DNA of 64,000 bases, taken from assembly GCA_030550395.1 (NCBI GenBank), contig JAUQPL010000005.1, forward strand, positions 66,007 through 130,006, written 5' to 3'. The position numbers were made by a program, and so were the translations under genes. Under the pieces are notes generated by a model. It had not been told where the DNA came from, searched no databases, and worked only from the letters and a program-made list of their open reading frames with translations. Shown here piece after piece: positions 35,488-45,452 of the stretch (positions are counted from its first letter, which is position 1; each line of letters begins with the position of its first letter). The DNA comes from Bacteroidota bacterium (GTDB lineage Bacteria > Bacteroidota > Ignavibacteria > Kapaibacteriales > HRBIN21).

Positions 35488-36649
35488 GGAAACTGAGAGA
35501 TGACTCCTCTAAAACCGTCCTCCTCCCCCGCGCCCATCCAGCACTCCGGTACACCACCAAGGGAACGCTTTGGTACCATTGACGCACAACGGCTGCTGCC
35601 GGCTTACCCCGCGGGGTGTAATCCGTTCTCTCGTAGGGCGAGGGGATTGCATCCCAGTTCCACCAAAAGACCCCTACACACCAGGGCACCGAATGGAAGA
35701 GAGCCCAAACAGCACGGTAATATAGCTCCTGCGCTGCCTCATCGGGAACCGCTTCTGGGGACGCTCCACGCTGGTATTGCCATGGCGCCGCTAATGCCCC
35801 ACGGACTGACTGGCAGCCCACCTCCGTAAGTATTATCTGCTTCCCTGACCGGCCAGCTAACTGGGCTAGGCGTTGGCGATACCGCTGCCAACGCTGTAAG
35901 GCCTCGGATAAGGACGGGATAGGATCTTCCGGGGATTCCGTCAGCGGCGGATAAAAGTTGACCCCAATGTAGTCCAGCCCCTCCCAGAAGGAAATGCGCT
36001 CGTACTCCGGTCCAGGAAGCTCAGGCGTTCCTTCCCAATTGGCGGCATAGAGCAATCCCCCACGATACACCCTCCGCAAAGTGTCAATGAGCTGTCGCCA
36101 GAAATGGGCATACTGGGGTTGCGTAGCCGTCACGTACTCCGTACCAATGCAGAGCAATTCAATGCCAAGCTCTTCTGCCAAGCGAGCATAGCGGAGCATC
36201 ATTGCGGTATACGCCTGAAACCAGGCCGGGCTGGGGACAATTGTACCCCGCCAGGCACCAGAGTAGACATCTACGTGCGGCTTTAAGAGCACCTTCATGC
36301 CGCGAGAACGGGCATCAGTAACCGCTGCCCGGATATCTTCCGGTGTCGAGGTCGTCGGATTAGGCTGCCCCGTTAGAGGATTCCGCCCATCGGTATTGGG
36401 CGCAATATCAGCGCTTGTAGGCGTGCTTTGGTACTCGAAGACACAGAGTGCAACCCACCGAGACGCCGTCTGCTGCTGGAGTTCCTGTAAAGCACCGGAG
36501 TGAGCCCCCTGACGGAAGGCATCATGCCGAAAAGCTGTGTAGCAAAATCCCGGAAAGCGTAACCCAACGACTCCACCGCTCGGCTCTACGGGAGAATCCG
36601 CACACCCAACGGCTAGAAGGAGAATTCCGAAGCAGAAAAGCCCAATCAT
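35282..36649 (-). CDS. GH113-like lipoprotein glycosidase with an odd C-terminal extension
   Basis: A 455-residue protein starting with a lipoprotein signal (LLLAVGC lipobox, Cys16). Residues 30-362 match GH113-type beta-mannanase barrels: KPHVDVYSGAWRG, the acid/base Glu171 in CIGTEYVT, WEGLDYIGVNFYPP and the nucleophile Glu276 in ILTEVGCQS. After residue ~362 comes about 90 residues of Arg/Ala/Gly-rich sequence with no domain. Residues 388-455 are read from the antisense of the exonuclease gene. The extension may come from loss of the original stop, an assembly error or a genuine overlap. It is last of a four-gene operon, overlapping the helicase-nuclease gene by 4 nt. Confidence 0.8.
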   Translation of the reverse strand: MIGLFCFGILLLAVGCADSPVEPSGGVVGLRFPGFCYTAFRHDAFRQGAHSGALQELQQQTASRWVALCVFEYQSTPTSADIAPNTDGRNPLTGQPNPTTSTPEDIRAAVTDARSRGMKVLLKPHVDVYSGAWRGTIVPSPAWFQAYTAMMLRYARLAEELGIELLCIGTEYVTATQPQYAHFWRQLIDTLRRVYRGGLLYAANWEGTPELPGPEYERISFWEGLDYIGVNFYPPLTESPEDPIPSLSEALQRWQRYRQRLAQLAGRSGKQIILTEVGCQSVRGALAAPWQYQRGASPEAVPDEAAQELYYRAVWALFHSVPWCVGVFWWNWDAIPSPYERTDYTPRGKPAAAVVRQWYQSVPLVVYRSAGWARGRRTVLEESSLSFLTAHGAGAAVQTPLRAEPARPRAAGRKGGGAQPRTDAEPANGRGCPAERYPAKRWFVSAGAGGPKALF

Positions 36650-39600
36650 GTATCCCCTCCTGTCCCAAGCACAAAGAGACGCTGAGCAACGCTATGGAAT
36701 TCGGGCTCCAATGCTATAATTTCGGCTCGCTCCCAGCATCGGCTCCAAATCCAGTGTTCATCGGCAATACCAGCGTGGGCAGCCTCCACGAAAAGTAGCC
36801 GAGCGGAAATGCGCGACTGCTCCGGGAAACGGCGGAGCACTAAGTAAGCATACACCTGGAGCTGAGGTTCGTACAACTGGGCCAACGCTGCACACTCCTC
36901 AGGGTTTCGCACAGCCCCCATCTTCCAATCCCAAATCTCCCAGCCCTCTTCCGTCGGCAGCAGAACATCCATGGTACCAGTCAGAAAGTTCTCCCCAAGC
37001 GGAACCGTCAGCGCATACTCCCGCAAAGCACGGCGAAAGGCATCCCAGGAACGTTGCACGAAAGGGGTCGATACAACAGCGTGGGCACGCTCACAGAGCC
37101 ACTCCTCTGTAGCGAAGGCGCTGCCGTACGGACTTTGCATCACCAGAGCATGGGCAAGCTGACGGAGACGCTCCGGCACGGGAATACCCTCAGCCGTTGT
37201 CCACAAGAGGACATGGGCCAGGAGCTGGTGCAACAGATACCCTAATATGAGCGGCTCGGGAAGCTCGCGTTCATGCTCTGAGGGAACGATCGTGCCATAG
37301 AGCATCTCCTCCGGCGTTGCAGGAAAGCCTAAGATTGCTCGCCGCAGAAAACTCTCGGGCCAACGACGGAACAGCGCATAGTGCGTCGCCGATAACCGCT
37401 CCTGGCTCCAGCGGACTGGTACAGGCTCCAGAAGAATAATGGGTGCTGGACCCACGGGCGGATGTGGTTTCGAGGGTGTTACAACTGGTACATCCCGCAC
37501 AATTGGGACTGGGAGCTTCACCGCAGAACACAAGCGCCCTCCGTCTGCGCCGACAAGGGTAAGCTCCGTGGAGAACGAAAGTTCGGAGCTTCGAGCAAGT
37601 TCAAGCGGAGCAATCCCTAACCCCTCCAGTACAAATCCCAGCAATCCCTTCGGGAGACTCACCGTACCGTCCTTCGTCAGAGTCAGCGTCCCCGACAGCA
37701 CCAAATGATCCCGGGCCCGTGTAAGCCCGACATAGAGCACTCGCTGCTCCTCTGCCTGCCGCCGCAACTCGTCTGCATACCTGGCCGATACATAGGCCGG
37801 GGTAAGCAGCGGACGCCAAATACCACTTTCTTCGTCCCACTGCTGCAGCTGCGTAAGCAGTCCCGCCGTTTCATCTATCAGCAGAGGCTGTGTCTTCCAG
37901 CGGGTCTCCGCCATACGGTAGAGCACAACGATAGGGAACTCCAGCCCTTTGGCAGCATGGATGGTCAAGATATTCACCGCATCCATGCCAATCGGGAGCA
38001 CCGCTTCCGTTTCCGGTACTTCAGCCTCGATGAGGGCACCAAGCTCCTCCACGAAGTCAGCAAGAGTACGAAATCCCCGTGCTTGGAAGGAGCGAGCAAA
38101 TTCCAGTAACTTTTGCACGTTCGCCTGTATCTGTGCAAAACGTGGATGATGGCGTAAACGCAAGAGCCACAGAGTCCGCTCCCCGACCGTGCGGAGAAGC
38201 TCTGCCAGTGAAAGCCGGGGCTGCAAAAGACGCAGTAGGCGGAGCGTCTCCACCACACGGTGGAGTTCCGAGCCTGCACCTTCCACCTCTGCCCGCCGAC
38301 ACAACTTTTCCCAGAAACTTCCCCCCTCGGTGAGGGCTACCGACAACAGATGCTCGTCACGAAGAGCAAACAAGGGTGAACGCAACACCACTGCCAATGC
38401 TACATCATCCCGTTCGTTCAGCAGAAAGCGCAGCAGGAAATAGAAGTCCTGCACCTCGGGCGTCTGGAAAAACCCAGCCCCAGCATGAACAACATAGGGG
38501 ATCCCGTATCGCTGCAAAACAGCGGTCAATCTTGGCACAGAAAGCCGATACCGCGCCAGGATAGCAATATCCCGATACCGCGCCGGACGATGTACCTCAC
38601 ATCCCTGGACAGCACTCCACTCCCCCACCAGGAGAGGCTGTTCTCCATAGACCCACTGCAGAATGGAGCGAGCAATAAGCTCCTCCTCTGTGAGGCTCCC
38701 TGCCGAATCATTTGCTCCTGACTCCAATGCGACCAAAAAGCGCACACTTCCCTTCCCCTCCGGACGCCCACAAAGCAGGGGCTCGTATGCTACCTGCCCC
38801 GGAGCTTGCTCAAACAGAGAAGCACTCACCCGGTTGACGAAAGCAACAATTTCTGGAGCAAGACGGAAGGAGACCGGCAAATGGATATCGCCTGTATCCC
38901 TTGGCTCCGATCCCAGGGAGAGCAACAACCCTTTCTCCATTGCCCACCGATTCCGGCGCACAAGTTCACTCCGCGCCCGCTCAAATACTCGGACATCCGC
39001 ACCCCGAAAGCCGTAGATACTCTGCTTCGGATCCCCCACCAAGAACACCTGCGGCCCGATCCACCCCGTATCGTGCTCCAACTCCAGGAGACGTCGCACC
39101 AAAGCATACTGCACGGGATTGGTATCCTGGAACTCATCCACCAGCAGATAGCGGATCTCCCGACGGAGGCGCTCTATTACGGCGGGTTGCTCCAGAAGGT
39201 GGAGAGCCTTAAGTTGTAAGTCGTTGAAATCCAGGACATTACGGGACCGCTTTTCCAGCTCTAAGCGCTCCACAACAGCCGTCACGATGCGGTAGAGCAC
39301 ATCCATCTGCTGGAAAAGCTCGGCATCCCGATGGCGATGCTGCCATGCCTGGGCAAGTTCATCAAGCAATCTCGCGATAGCATGGAGCTTCACCGGTATG
39401 AAAGAGGACTCCCCCACGACGCCGGAACGAGGATATCCATCCTTCCGGAAAGCCTGGTCACGGAGCTCCTGCCACAGCCGCAGCAGCTCTTCCACCTGCT
39501 CTTGACCAACAACGGATAAGGCCTGTTGGAGCTGAGTGCAGAGTGCACGAACCTGCGCCCGCTGCCCCACGGAAGCTTGCCGCTGGGCCGTCTCGGAACG

Positions 39601-40269
39601 TTCTGCCTCCTCTATCCCCTGCTGGAGTACCCGGAGTAGCTCCTGCAGCGCCCGCTCAAACAAGAAAAGAAACTGTTGCTGGGCCTGGCAAAGGCGCTCC
39701 TGCCACGGGCGCCTAAGGAGCGCTTCCAGGAAGACCAGCTGCTCCACGTTGCGGAGAGCAAGTATGACCAGCAACAGTGTCTCCCGTCGCCCGTACTGGC
39801 GCACAAACGCCCACACCTGCGGATCTCCCGCATTCAACAGCTCCTCCACCACATGGAGGGCCACTTCCTGAGCCAGCCGCTCTGCTTCCGCCTCCGTTAG
39901 CTCAGAAAAATCGGGCAACACCTCCGCTTCAATTGGGAAACGGCGAAGGAGCTGAGCACAGAAGCTGTGAATTGTGGAGATTGGAGCATCCATCAAGCGT
40001 TCCCGCAGTGGCTTCAGCCAACTGAGCTCCTGCGGTGTCGTGGCAGCTGCAATCCGCCGCTCTAACTCCGCCGCTATGCGAGCATACATTTCCGCAGCCG
40101 CCTTGCGCGTGAAGGTGATAGCCACAATATCCTGCGGCATGACCCCAGAGAAGAGAAGGTGAATGTAGCGCTCCACCAGGACTGCCGTCTTCCCCGAACC
40201 GGCACTTGCTGTAACAACGGTGTGCCGGTCCGTCCGAATTGCCCATAGCTGTTCTGGCGTCCACTGCAT
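36646..40269 (-). CDS. addA: AddA/RecB-like UvrD helicase-nuclease
   Basis: A 1207-residue DNA helicase of the UvrD superfamily with a C-terminal RecB-type nuclease. Walker A is TASAGSGKTAVLV near residue 22, followed by VAITFTRKAAAEM, the Walker B segment LLVDEFQDTNPVQY, QVFLVGDPKQSIYGFRGAD and VNILTIHAAKGLEFPIVVLY. The nuclease has GTMDVLLPTEEGW and IWDWKMG with Gln/Tyr downstream. In AddAB this subunit unwinds and trims broken ends for RecA loading. No addB is visible nearby. The ATG abuts nadC (1-nt overlap). Confidence 0.93.
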   Translation of the reverse strand: MQWTPEQLWAIRTDRHTVVTASAGSGKTAVLVERYIHLLFSGVMPQDIVAITFTRKAAAEMYARIAAELERRIAAATTPQELSWLKPLRERLMDAPISTIHSFCAQLLRRFPIEAEVLPDFSELTEAEAERLAQEVALHVVEELLNAGDPQVWAFVRQYGRRETLLLVILALRNVEQLVFLEALLRRPWQERLCQAQQQFLFLFERALQELLRVLQQGIEEAERSETAQRQASVGQRAQVRALCTQLQQALSVVGQEQVEELLRLWQELRDQAFRKDGYPRSGVVGESSFIPVKLHAIARLLDELAQAWQHRHRDAELFQQMDVLYRIVTAVVERLELEKRSRNVLDFNDLQLKALHLLEQPAVIERLRREIRYLLVDEFQDTNPVQYALVRRLLELEHDTGWIGPQVFLVGDPKQSIYGFRGADVRVFERARSELVRRNRWAMEKGLLLSLGSEPRDTGDIHLPVSFRLAPEIVAFVNRVSASLFEQAPGQVAYEPLLCGRPEGKGSVRFLVALESGANDSAGSLTEEELIARSILQWVYGEQPLLVGEWSAVQGCEVHRPARYRDIAILARYRLSVPRLTAVLQRYGIPYVVHAGAGFFQTPEVQDFYFLLRFLLNERDDVALAVVLRSPLFALRDEHLLSVALTEGGSFWEKLCRRAEVEGAGSELHRVVETLRLLRLLQPRLSLAELLRTVGERTLWLLRLRHHPRFAQIQANVQKLLEFARSFQARGFRTLADFVEELGALIEAEVPETEAVLPIGMDAVNILTIHAAKGLEFPIVVLYRMAETRWKTQPLLIDETAGLLTQLQQWDEESGIWRPLLTPAYVSARYADELRRQAEEQRVLYVGLTRARDHLVLSGTLTLTKDGTVSLPKGLLGFVLEGLGIAPLELARSSELSFSTELTLVGADGGRLCSAVKLPVPIVRDVPVVTPSKPHPPVGPAPIILLEPVPVRWSQERLSATHYALFRRWPESFLRRAILGFPATPEEMLYGTIVPSEHERELPEPLILGYLLHQLLAHVLLWTTAEGIPVPERLRQLAHALVMQSPYGSAFATEEWLCERAHAVVSTPFVQRSWDAFRRALREYALTVPLGENFLTGTMDVLLPTEEGWEIWDWKMGAVRNPEECAALAQLYEPQLQVYAYLVLRRFPEQSRISARLLFVEAAHAGIADEHWIWSRCWERAEIIALEPEFHSVAQRLFVLGTGGDT

Positions 40270-41153
40270 TAGAGTCGTCGCGGGACAAGGAGTTCCAACG
40301 ACAGGTCTAGCGCCGGTGCCGAGTGCGTCAGGTATCCAACGGAGATAAACTGTACCCCGGTTTCGGCATAAGCCCGCACGGTTTCCAACCGAATGGTACC
40401 GGAAGCCTCTGTTTCCAACCGCCCGGCAACTAGTTCAACGGCACGACGCACTTCATCAGGGGGGAAATTGTCAAACATCACGCGGTGGACGCCCTCACAT
40501 TGAAGGACCTCTTGCACCTGCGACAGTGAACGAGTCTCTACCTCAATCCGAACAGAGGCATCCCCTAACTCCCGGCGGCAGCGCTCAACCGCCTGACGGA
40601 TGCCGCCGGCGGCTGTAATGTGATTGTCCTTGATGAGCACCATGTCATAGAGCCCCATGCGGTGATTGACGGCTCCACCGATGGCGGTAGCGTATTTATC
40701 CAACCGACGCCATCCCGGAATCGTCTTGCGCGTGTCCGTAATAGTAGCCCCCGTCCCCTGGACCATTTCGACGAAGCGGCGGGTTAAGGTCGCTACCCCA
40801 CTCATTCGTTGCAAGAAATTCAGCGCCGTCCGCTCCGCAGCCAAGATCGCCGGCGCTGGACCCACAACCTCTGCAACCACTGTACCCGCCTCCACCCACG
40901 CTCCTTCCGATACCAACGGTTGCAGGATTGCCTCTGCATCGAGCTCCCGGAACACCAATGCTGCAATCGGCAAACCACAAATAACCCCAGACGCCTTCGC
41001 TATAATGCGCCCATGGGCCAGCGGAGCTTCCCCACTGAAGAGACACTCCGTCGTAATGTCTCCCGTACCCACATCTTCCTGCAAAGCAATCTGCACAAGG
41101 CGGATAATACTGGCGTCGTTCAGTAATTCCGATGCCCGAGATTCCATGCTCAT
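40269..41153 (-). CDS. nadC: Nicotinate-nucleotide diphosphorylase (carboxylating)
   Basis: A 294-residue enzyme converting quinolinate and PRPP to nicotinate mononucleotide, with CO2 release, in NAD synthesis. Motifs: LQEDVGTGDITT at the N-terminus, AERTALNFLQRMSGVAT, DTRKTIPGWRRLDKYA and GGAVNHRMGLYDMVLIKDNH, then a C-terminal FISVGYLTHSAPALDLSLE. The ATG at 41153 is set by its ATGA overlap with the FG-GAP gene stop; a much longer in-frame extension to 41528 overlaps that gene and looks spurious. nadA and nadB are not in the window. Confidence 0.97.
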   Translation of the reverse strand: MSMESRASELLNDASIIRLVQIALQEDVGTGDITTECLFSGEAPLAHGRIIAKASGVICGLPIAALVFRELDAEAILQPLVSEGAWVEAGTVVAEVVGPAPAILAAERTALNFLQRMSGVATLTRRFVEMVQGTGATITDTRKTIPGWRRLDKYATAIGGAVNHRMGLYDMVLIKDNHITAAGGIRQAVERCRRELGDASVRIEVETRSLSQVQEVLQCEGVHRVMFDNFPPDEVRRAVELVAGRLETEASGTIRLETVRAYAETGVQFISVGYLTHSAPALDLSLELLVPRRL

Positions 41154-42814
41154 CTCCATTTCTGACCAACCGCAGGAAGACAAAGGAACGGTATCCAAAT
41201 GTCCCCTTGGGAGGTGCAGACCCGCAATCCGCAAAATCCTACAGTTAAGGGAAGAGGCAGGTGGAACTGCCTCCACCCTGCCGCTACCAAAGCAGAATAC
41301 GCCGGTATGACCCGACCCACCATATCTATCCACTGCATGGCCACCCACCCAGACTCTGGACAGAAGTACTGCACCCGTACACTTCCCCCCTCCCAGCCCT
41401 CCACTTGCACAACGGGCAAACTCGCCTGTGCCTCCGCCACTTGGCTTGGTCCTTGCCGCAGGAAGAGAAAATCCCCTTGCTCCGGATCCCAATTTGTAAC
41501 CGCCATATCTAGCCGATGCGAGCACCATGCGCGTACCTTTACCGTATCACCGAATTCCCGCGGCAAGCTTATCCAACCCGCTGTATAGTCTGCCGTATAC
41601 TGACTGGGTTGCAGCTTCCTATCGCCAACCCAGACCTCTAAATGTTCTACCGGACGGATAGGAAGCCGCACAAGGCTCCCATTCCCGATGCGAACCAACT
41701 CCCACTCTACACTATACCTCCCATCCGCGTTGACATCGGCAAAAGCGAATGCTTCCACAACGCTCCGCGTTCCCGAACGCCAGTCCGGCTCCGGAGTAAA
41801 TGCCCCAGACAGATTCCGGTATATCCGCACCGTGTCCCACCATGCACCCGCCACGAGGTCCAACCCTCCATCACCATCGAGGTCCACCAACGCTATATCA
41901 GAGCTATACCCAGAAAAGGCAGAATACCATGACGGTGACGTCTCCAGTTCTCCACCTCTATTCCGAAAGAGAGCATACCGTCCGCTACCCCCCAACTGCC
42001 GATTGAAGGAGAATACGACATCCACCCAGCCATCCCCATCCACATCGCCGGTAGCAAGGGAGTTTGCATACTCTACTTGCGCGGCTAGCCAACCGGGCTG
42101 CGTTTCCAACACGCCATGACGGTTGAAGTAAATACGGCTCCGTCCCCGGCTACACGCAACGACTATATCTAGCCAGCCATCCCCGTTGAAATCCTCCCAG
42201 GCAATGTCGTATGCATAGCTACTATCGGCACTACGCCATGTGGCAACTGGGCTCAACCTACCGTCTACATTCCGGTAGACCCGAACTGGCTCTGGTGAAC
42301 CTTGATACGCTTCCCCTCCAGCAACCGCTAAATCCGGACGTCCATCCCCGTCCATATCCCCCCAGGCACAGCGGAAGGTAGCAAAGCGTTCGCTCGCCCG
42401 CCACGATGGAAGCCGCTCCAACTCACCTTTCAGATTCCGGTAGAGCTTAATCCCTCCACTGCTCCCGAAGCCCCCTTCCCCCAAGTACTCACAGACAGCA
42501 ACATCAAACCAGCCATCGCCATCCACATCGGCAACCGCAAGGTGCCCGTGATATCCACGATCACTGGAGGACCACGATGGGCTTTGCTCTAAGACTCCAC
42601 CCTGGTTCCGATACACAAGCACGGGCTGCCGCTCCATATCATTACCGCAGGCAACAACAAACTCCGGCAACGTATCCCCGGTCAGATCAACCAACGCCCC
42701 ACCAGTTGCATAAAGTCCCTGCGGCAGCGATTCCCATTGAGGCGTTCTCGTATACGGAACCTGTGCCTGGAGTCCGCCTAAGCTCAATCCCAGCAGGAGA
42801 AGCCCGCGACCCAT
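41150..42814 (-). CDS. Secreted FG-GAP/VCBS repeat protein
   Basis: A 554-residue protein. A signal peptide ends near GLQAQ. Then come about six repeats with calcium-binding DxDGDG motifs: LAVADVDGDGWFDVAV, CAWGDMDGDGRPDLAVAGG, AWEDFNGDGWLDIVVA, ATGDVDGDGWVDVVFS and LVDLDGDGGLDLVAGA. These form a beta-propeller like integrin alpha heads and usually bind surface polymers. A C-terminal domain of ~150 residues may serve as a surface anchor. The gene is first in an operon with nadC, the AddA-like gene and the GH113-like lipoprotein, linked by 4-nt or 1-nt overlaps. The start was placed at the signal peptide. Confidence 0.85.
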   Translation of the reverse strand: MGRGLLLLGLSLGGLQAQVPYTRTPQWESLPQGLYATGGALVDLTGDTLPEFVVACGNDMERQPVLVYRNQGGVLEQSPSWSSSDRGYHGHLAVADVDGDGWFDVAVCEYLGEGGFGSSGGIKLYRNLKGELERLPSWRASERFATFRCAWGDMDGDGRPDLAVAGGEAYQGSPEPVRVYRNVDGRLSPVATWRSADSSYAYDIAWEDFNGDGWLDIVVACSRGRSRIYFNRHGVLETQPGWLAAQVEYANSLATGDVDGDGWVDVVFSFNRQLGGSGRYALFRNRGGELETSPSWYSAFSGYSSDIALVDLDGDGGLDLVAGAWWDTVRIYRNLSGAFTPEPDWRSGTRSVVEAFAFADVNADGRYSVEWELVRIGNGSLVRLPIRPVEHLEVWVGDRKLQPSQYTADYTAGWISLPREFGDTVKVRAWCSHRLDMAVTNWDPEQGDFLFLRQGPSQVAEAQASLPVVQVEGWEGGSVRVQYFCPESGWVAMQWIDMVGRVIPAYSALVAAGWRQFHLPLPLTVGFCGLRVCTSQGDIWIPFLCLPAVGQKWR

Positions 42815-42844
42815 CTCCGACAGCCTCTTTCTGATTGAATGGCT

Positions 42845-42852
42845 CAAAAATA
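42845..42852 (-). promoter_or_regulatory. TAnnTTTG -7 element for the FG-GAP/nadC/addA/GH113 operon
   Basis: The minus strand reads TATTTTTG, ending 30 nt before the FG-GAP protein ATG. No matching plus-strand element was found for the divergent acyl-CoA dehydrogenase gene. Confidence 0.5.
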
Positions 42853-42917
42853 GCACCAATTTCTGCCCACGCCTGCCGTCTATTGCACAGGTCTGACCTT
42901 CAGAAGGCAAGACTCCA

Positions 42918-44087
42918 ATGCCGATCTCCTTCGCCTTCACTGAGGAACAGGAAGCGATTCGCCACATGGTGCGGGAATTCGCTGAAGCAGAAATCCGACC
43001 GATCGCAGCATACTACGACGAACAGCAGGAATTCCCGTGGGAGCTCTTTGCCAAGATGGGAGAATTAGGATTGCTGGGCCTCCTCGTCCCCTCCGAATAT
43101 GGCGGGGCGGGATTGGGATACATGGAGTTTGCTTTGGTCATTGAAGAACTTGCCCGGGTCTGTCCAGCAATTGCACTCAGTGTCGCCGCCCACAATGGAC
43201 TGTGCGTGAACCACATTCTGACTTTTGGCTCCGAAGAACTCAAAAGCCGCTACCTCCCAAACTTAGCCACTGGTAAAGCTCTCGGCGCTTGGGCATTGAC
43301 TGAACCCGGATCTGGTTCTGATGCTGCAAACCTGCGGACGACAGCGCGCCGAGAGGGCAATACCTATGTCCTCAACGGGACCAAAAGCTTCACTACCCAC
43401 GGCGGGGTTGGCTCTATCGCTGTCGTTATGGCAACAACGGATCCTGCCCGCGGGAAAGACGGCATTTCAGCCTTCGTTGTGGAAAAAGGTATGGAAGGCT
43501 TCACAGCGGGCAAGCGGGAGAACAAGCTGGGTATGCGCGCCAGCGATACAACCATGCTGATGTTGGATAACGTTCGCGTTCCCGCCTCCCACCTTATCGG
43601 CTCCGAAGGCGATGGCTACCGACAAGCCCTGGAAATTTTGGACGGAGGACGAATCAGCATCGCTGCCTTAGGGGTAGGATTAGCACAAGGGGCTTTTGAG
43701 CTGGCACTTCGGTATGCTACCGAACGGCATCAGTTCAATACTGCGTTGGTGGAGTTCCAAGCCATTCAAATGAAACTGGCGCGGCTCTCCATGGAGATTG
43801 AAGCAGCCCGGCTACTTACCTATCGTGCTGCCTGGCTTCGGCAACAGGGAAAACCCGTCCGCTTGGAAGCTGCTCAGGCAAAGCTCTTTGCCAGCGAGCT
43901 TGCTGTCCGCGCCGCAGAAGAAGCCGTGCAAATCTTCGGGGGTTACGGGTACATCAAGGATTATCCCGTAGAGAAGCTCTACCGAGACGCTAAGCTCCTG
44001 ACCATTGGCGAAGGGACAAGCGAAATCCAGCGTATTGTCATTGCCCGTCAGATCCTACGACACCATCCCCTGGACGGTACCACGTAA
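42918..44087 (+). CDS. Acyl-CoA dehydrogenase
   Basis: A 389-residue flavoenzyme of the acyl-CoA dehydrogenase family, which introduces the 2,3-double bond in acyl-CoAs and passes electrons to ETF. Seen: N-terminal helical domain [17 protein letters not shown], the central [14 protein letters not shown] and [24 protein letters not shown], and the C-terminal IQIFGGYG-like segment and [23 protein letters not shown] with the usual catalytic glutamate position. This layout fits the short or branched-chain type; substrate length is not determinable. No ETF genes are adjacent. Confidence 0.94.
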   Translation: MPISFAFTEEQEAIRHMVREFAEAEIRPIAAYYDEQQEFPWELFAKMGELGLLGLLVPSEYGGAGLGYMEFALVIEELARVCPAIALSVAAHNGLCVNHILTFGSEELKSRYLPNLATGKALGAWALTEPGSGSDAANLRTTARREGNTYVLNGTKSFTTHGGVGSIAVVMATTDPARGKDGISAFVVEKGMEGFTAGKRENKLGMRASDTTMLMLDNVRVPASHLIGSEGDGYRQALEILDGGRISIAALGVGLAQGAFELALRYATERHQFNTALVEFQAIQMKLARLSMEIEAARLLTYRAAWLRQQGKPVRLEAAQAKLFASELAVRAAEEAVQIFGGYGYIKDYPVEKLYRDAKLLTIGEGTSEIQRIVIARQILRHHPLDGTT

Positions 44088-44100
44088 GCTCAGGGAACCT

Positions 44101-45243
44101 ATGCGCTCGCTCCAAGAGTTGGTCACCCGCATCGACCACCTGCAGATGCTGACCATCCTTTTACGCTTCTACAAGCAAATTGAGACGGCCTACCATGCTG
44201 CCGACCGAGTACCTCTGGAGCTGCTCCCCAAGCGCCCACAGCGTATCCTGATCCTCGGTATGGGCGGCTCTGCTATCACGGGCGATATCCTCCGCACCTA
44301 TGCCGCTTTCACAGCCGGCGCCGACCATGTGGATATTCGTGTTCACCGGGGCTACCATCTTCCTCCGTCTTTCGTAGACCGGAACACCCTCGTTATCGCC
44401 AGCAGCTACTCAGGGAACACAGAAGAAACCCTGACAAGCTTTGAACTGGCACGCCTTCGCACACCGCACCTTGCCTGCCTAACCAGCGGAGGGCAATTAG
44501 CAGTACGTGCCCGTGAGCTGGGGATCCCTCTCATCCCTATACCGGCAGGGTTTCCACCACGAGGTGCCCTCGGCTTCGCTTTCTTCGCCTTGCTGCTCGT
44601 TCTTCTCCGCCTGGGTACCTTTCGAAAACCCGCCCGACAGCTGACGGAGCAAGCCATTGAGTCCACTTACCAGCGCCTCAAGGAACTTAGCGAGCTCTAC
44701 AGTATACCGGATGAAGAGCAAAACCCAACGGCTCGCCTGGCATCCCAGCTGCGCGCCCGCCTTCCTGTCATTTATGCCTCCGAACGGCTGGAAGCGGTCG
44801 GGCTCCGCTGGAGACAGCAGATCCAGGAGAATGCCAAACATGTTGCCTTCGGTGGTGTCGTGCCCGAAATGAACCACAATGAGCTCAATAGCTGGTTCTT
44901 CCCTGCCGGCTTCCCTTCTCGGACTGCCTGGCTCATTTGGCTCCAAGACCCCGACGATCACCCTCGGATCCGGCTCCGTATAGAGTACGGATATCGCCTC
45001 TTGGTCCCCCATGTCCCCTTGGAGTCCAATACTTTTCTCAGTACCACGGAACCTTTCTTCCTGACCCGTCTCTTTTCCCTGATCTACTTCGGTGACTGGG
45101 TTAGCTATTGGTTAGCCCTCCTTCACCGCATGGAGCCGATGGATACCCAAGTCATTGAAGACCTCAAGCGCTCTCTAGCCTCCCACCCTTACGATCCCAC
45201 TATCGCAACGCCCTCCGCTGCCCCACCAGACTCCTCAACCTGA
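44101..45243 (+). CDS. Bifunctional phosphoglucose/phosphomannose isomerase
   Basis: A 380-residue two-SIS-domain isomerase of the archaeal/bacterial PGI-PMI family, which interconverts glucose-6-phosphate or mannose-6-phosphate with fructose-6-phosphate. The first SIS domain has LILGMGGSAITGDI and ASSYSGNTEET. The second domain carries VVPEMNHNEL, a conserved active-site region. The ATG at 44101 was chosen over upstream in-frame starts inside the acyl-CoA dehydrogenase gene; it starts 13 nt after that stop. It could feed mannose units to the glycan genes elsewhere in the window (inference). Confidence 0.88.
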   Translation: MRSLQELVTRIDHLQMLTILLRFYKQIETAYHAADRVPLELLPKRPQRILILGMGGSAITGDILRTYAAFTAGADHVDIRVHRGYHLPPSFVDRNTLVIASSYSGNTEETLTSFELARLRTPHLACLTSGGQLAVRARELGIPLIPIPAGFPPRGALGFAFFALLLVLLRLGTFRKPARQLTEQAIESTYQRLKELSELYSIPDEEQNPTARLASQLRARLPVIYASERLEAVGLRWRQQIQENAKHVAFGGVVPEMNHNELNSWFFPAGFPSRTAWLIWLQDPDDHPRIRLRIEYGYRLLVPHVPLESNTFLSTTEPFFLTRLFSLIYFGDWVSYWLALLHRMEPMDTQVIEDLKRSLASHPYDPTIATPSAAPPDSST

Positions 45244-45249
45244 CTACAG

Positions 45250-45325
45250 GGCGGGCGATGGGATTTGAACCCACGACCCCCAGGGCCACAACCTGGTGCT
45301 CTCTCCGGGCTGAGCTACGCCCGCC
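45250..45325 (-). tRNA. tRNA-His (GUG)
   Basis: The minus strand folds into a cloverleaf: acceptor GCGGGCG/CGCCCGC, D arm GCTC/GAGC, anticodon arm CCAGG-TTGTGGC-CCTGG with anticodon GTG, and T arm GTGGG-TTCAAAT-CCCAT. The extra 5' G opposite discriminator C is the hallmark of tRNA-His. The 3' CCA is not encoded. Confidence 0.97.
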
Positions 45326-45336
45326 ATTCTACAGCG

Positions 45337-45344
45337 CGAAATTA
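45337..45344 (-). promoter_or_regulatory. -7-like TAATTTCG before tRNA-His
   Basis: One mismatch from TAnnTTTG, ending 11 nt before the tRNA 5' end. tRNA-Glu has an exact match at about the same distance. Confidence 0.4.
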
Positions 45345-45452
45345 GGGGAAAATCCCAACCACGGCACCGCATGGCAATTCTGTAACCTCACCTTCGCCTG
45401 GAGGTTATTGCCATTAGGTTCAGACCATGTTCTACTGCACACAGAATCCAAG

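Noticed and set aside
40666-41310. Plus-strand open frame of 214 codons
   Set aside because: Antisense to nadC, which has a complete set of motifs.
41154-41528. 125-codon N-terminal extension of nadC
   Set aside because: It is low-complexity, overlaps the FG-GAP gene and precedes the standard N-terminus; the 4-nt ATGA overlap fixes the start at 41153.
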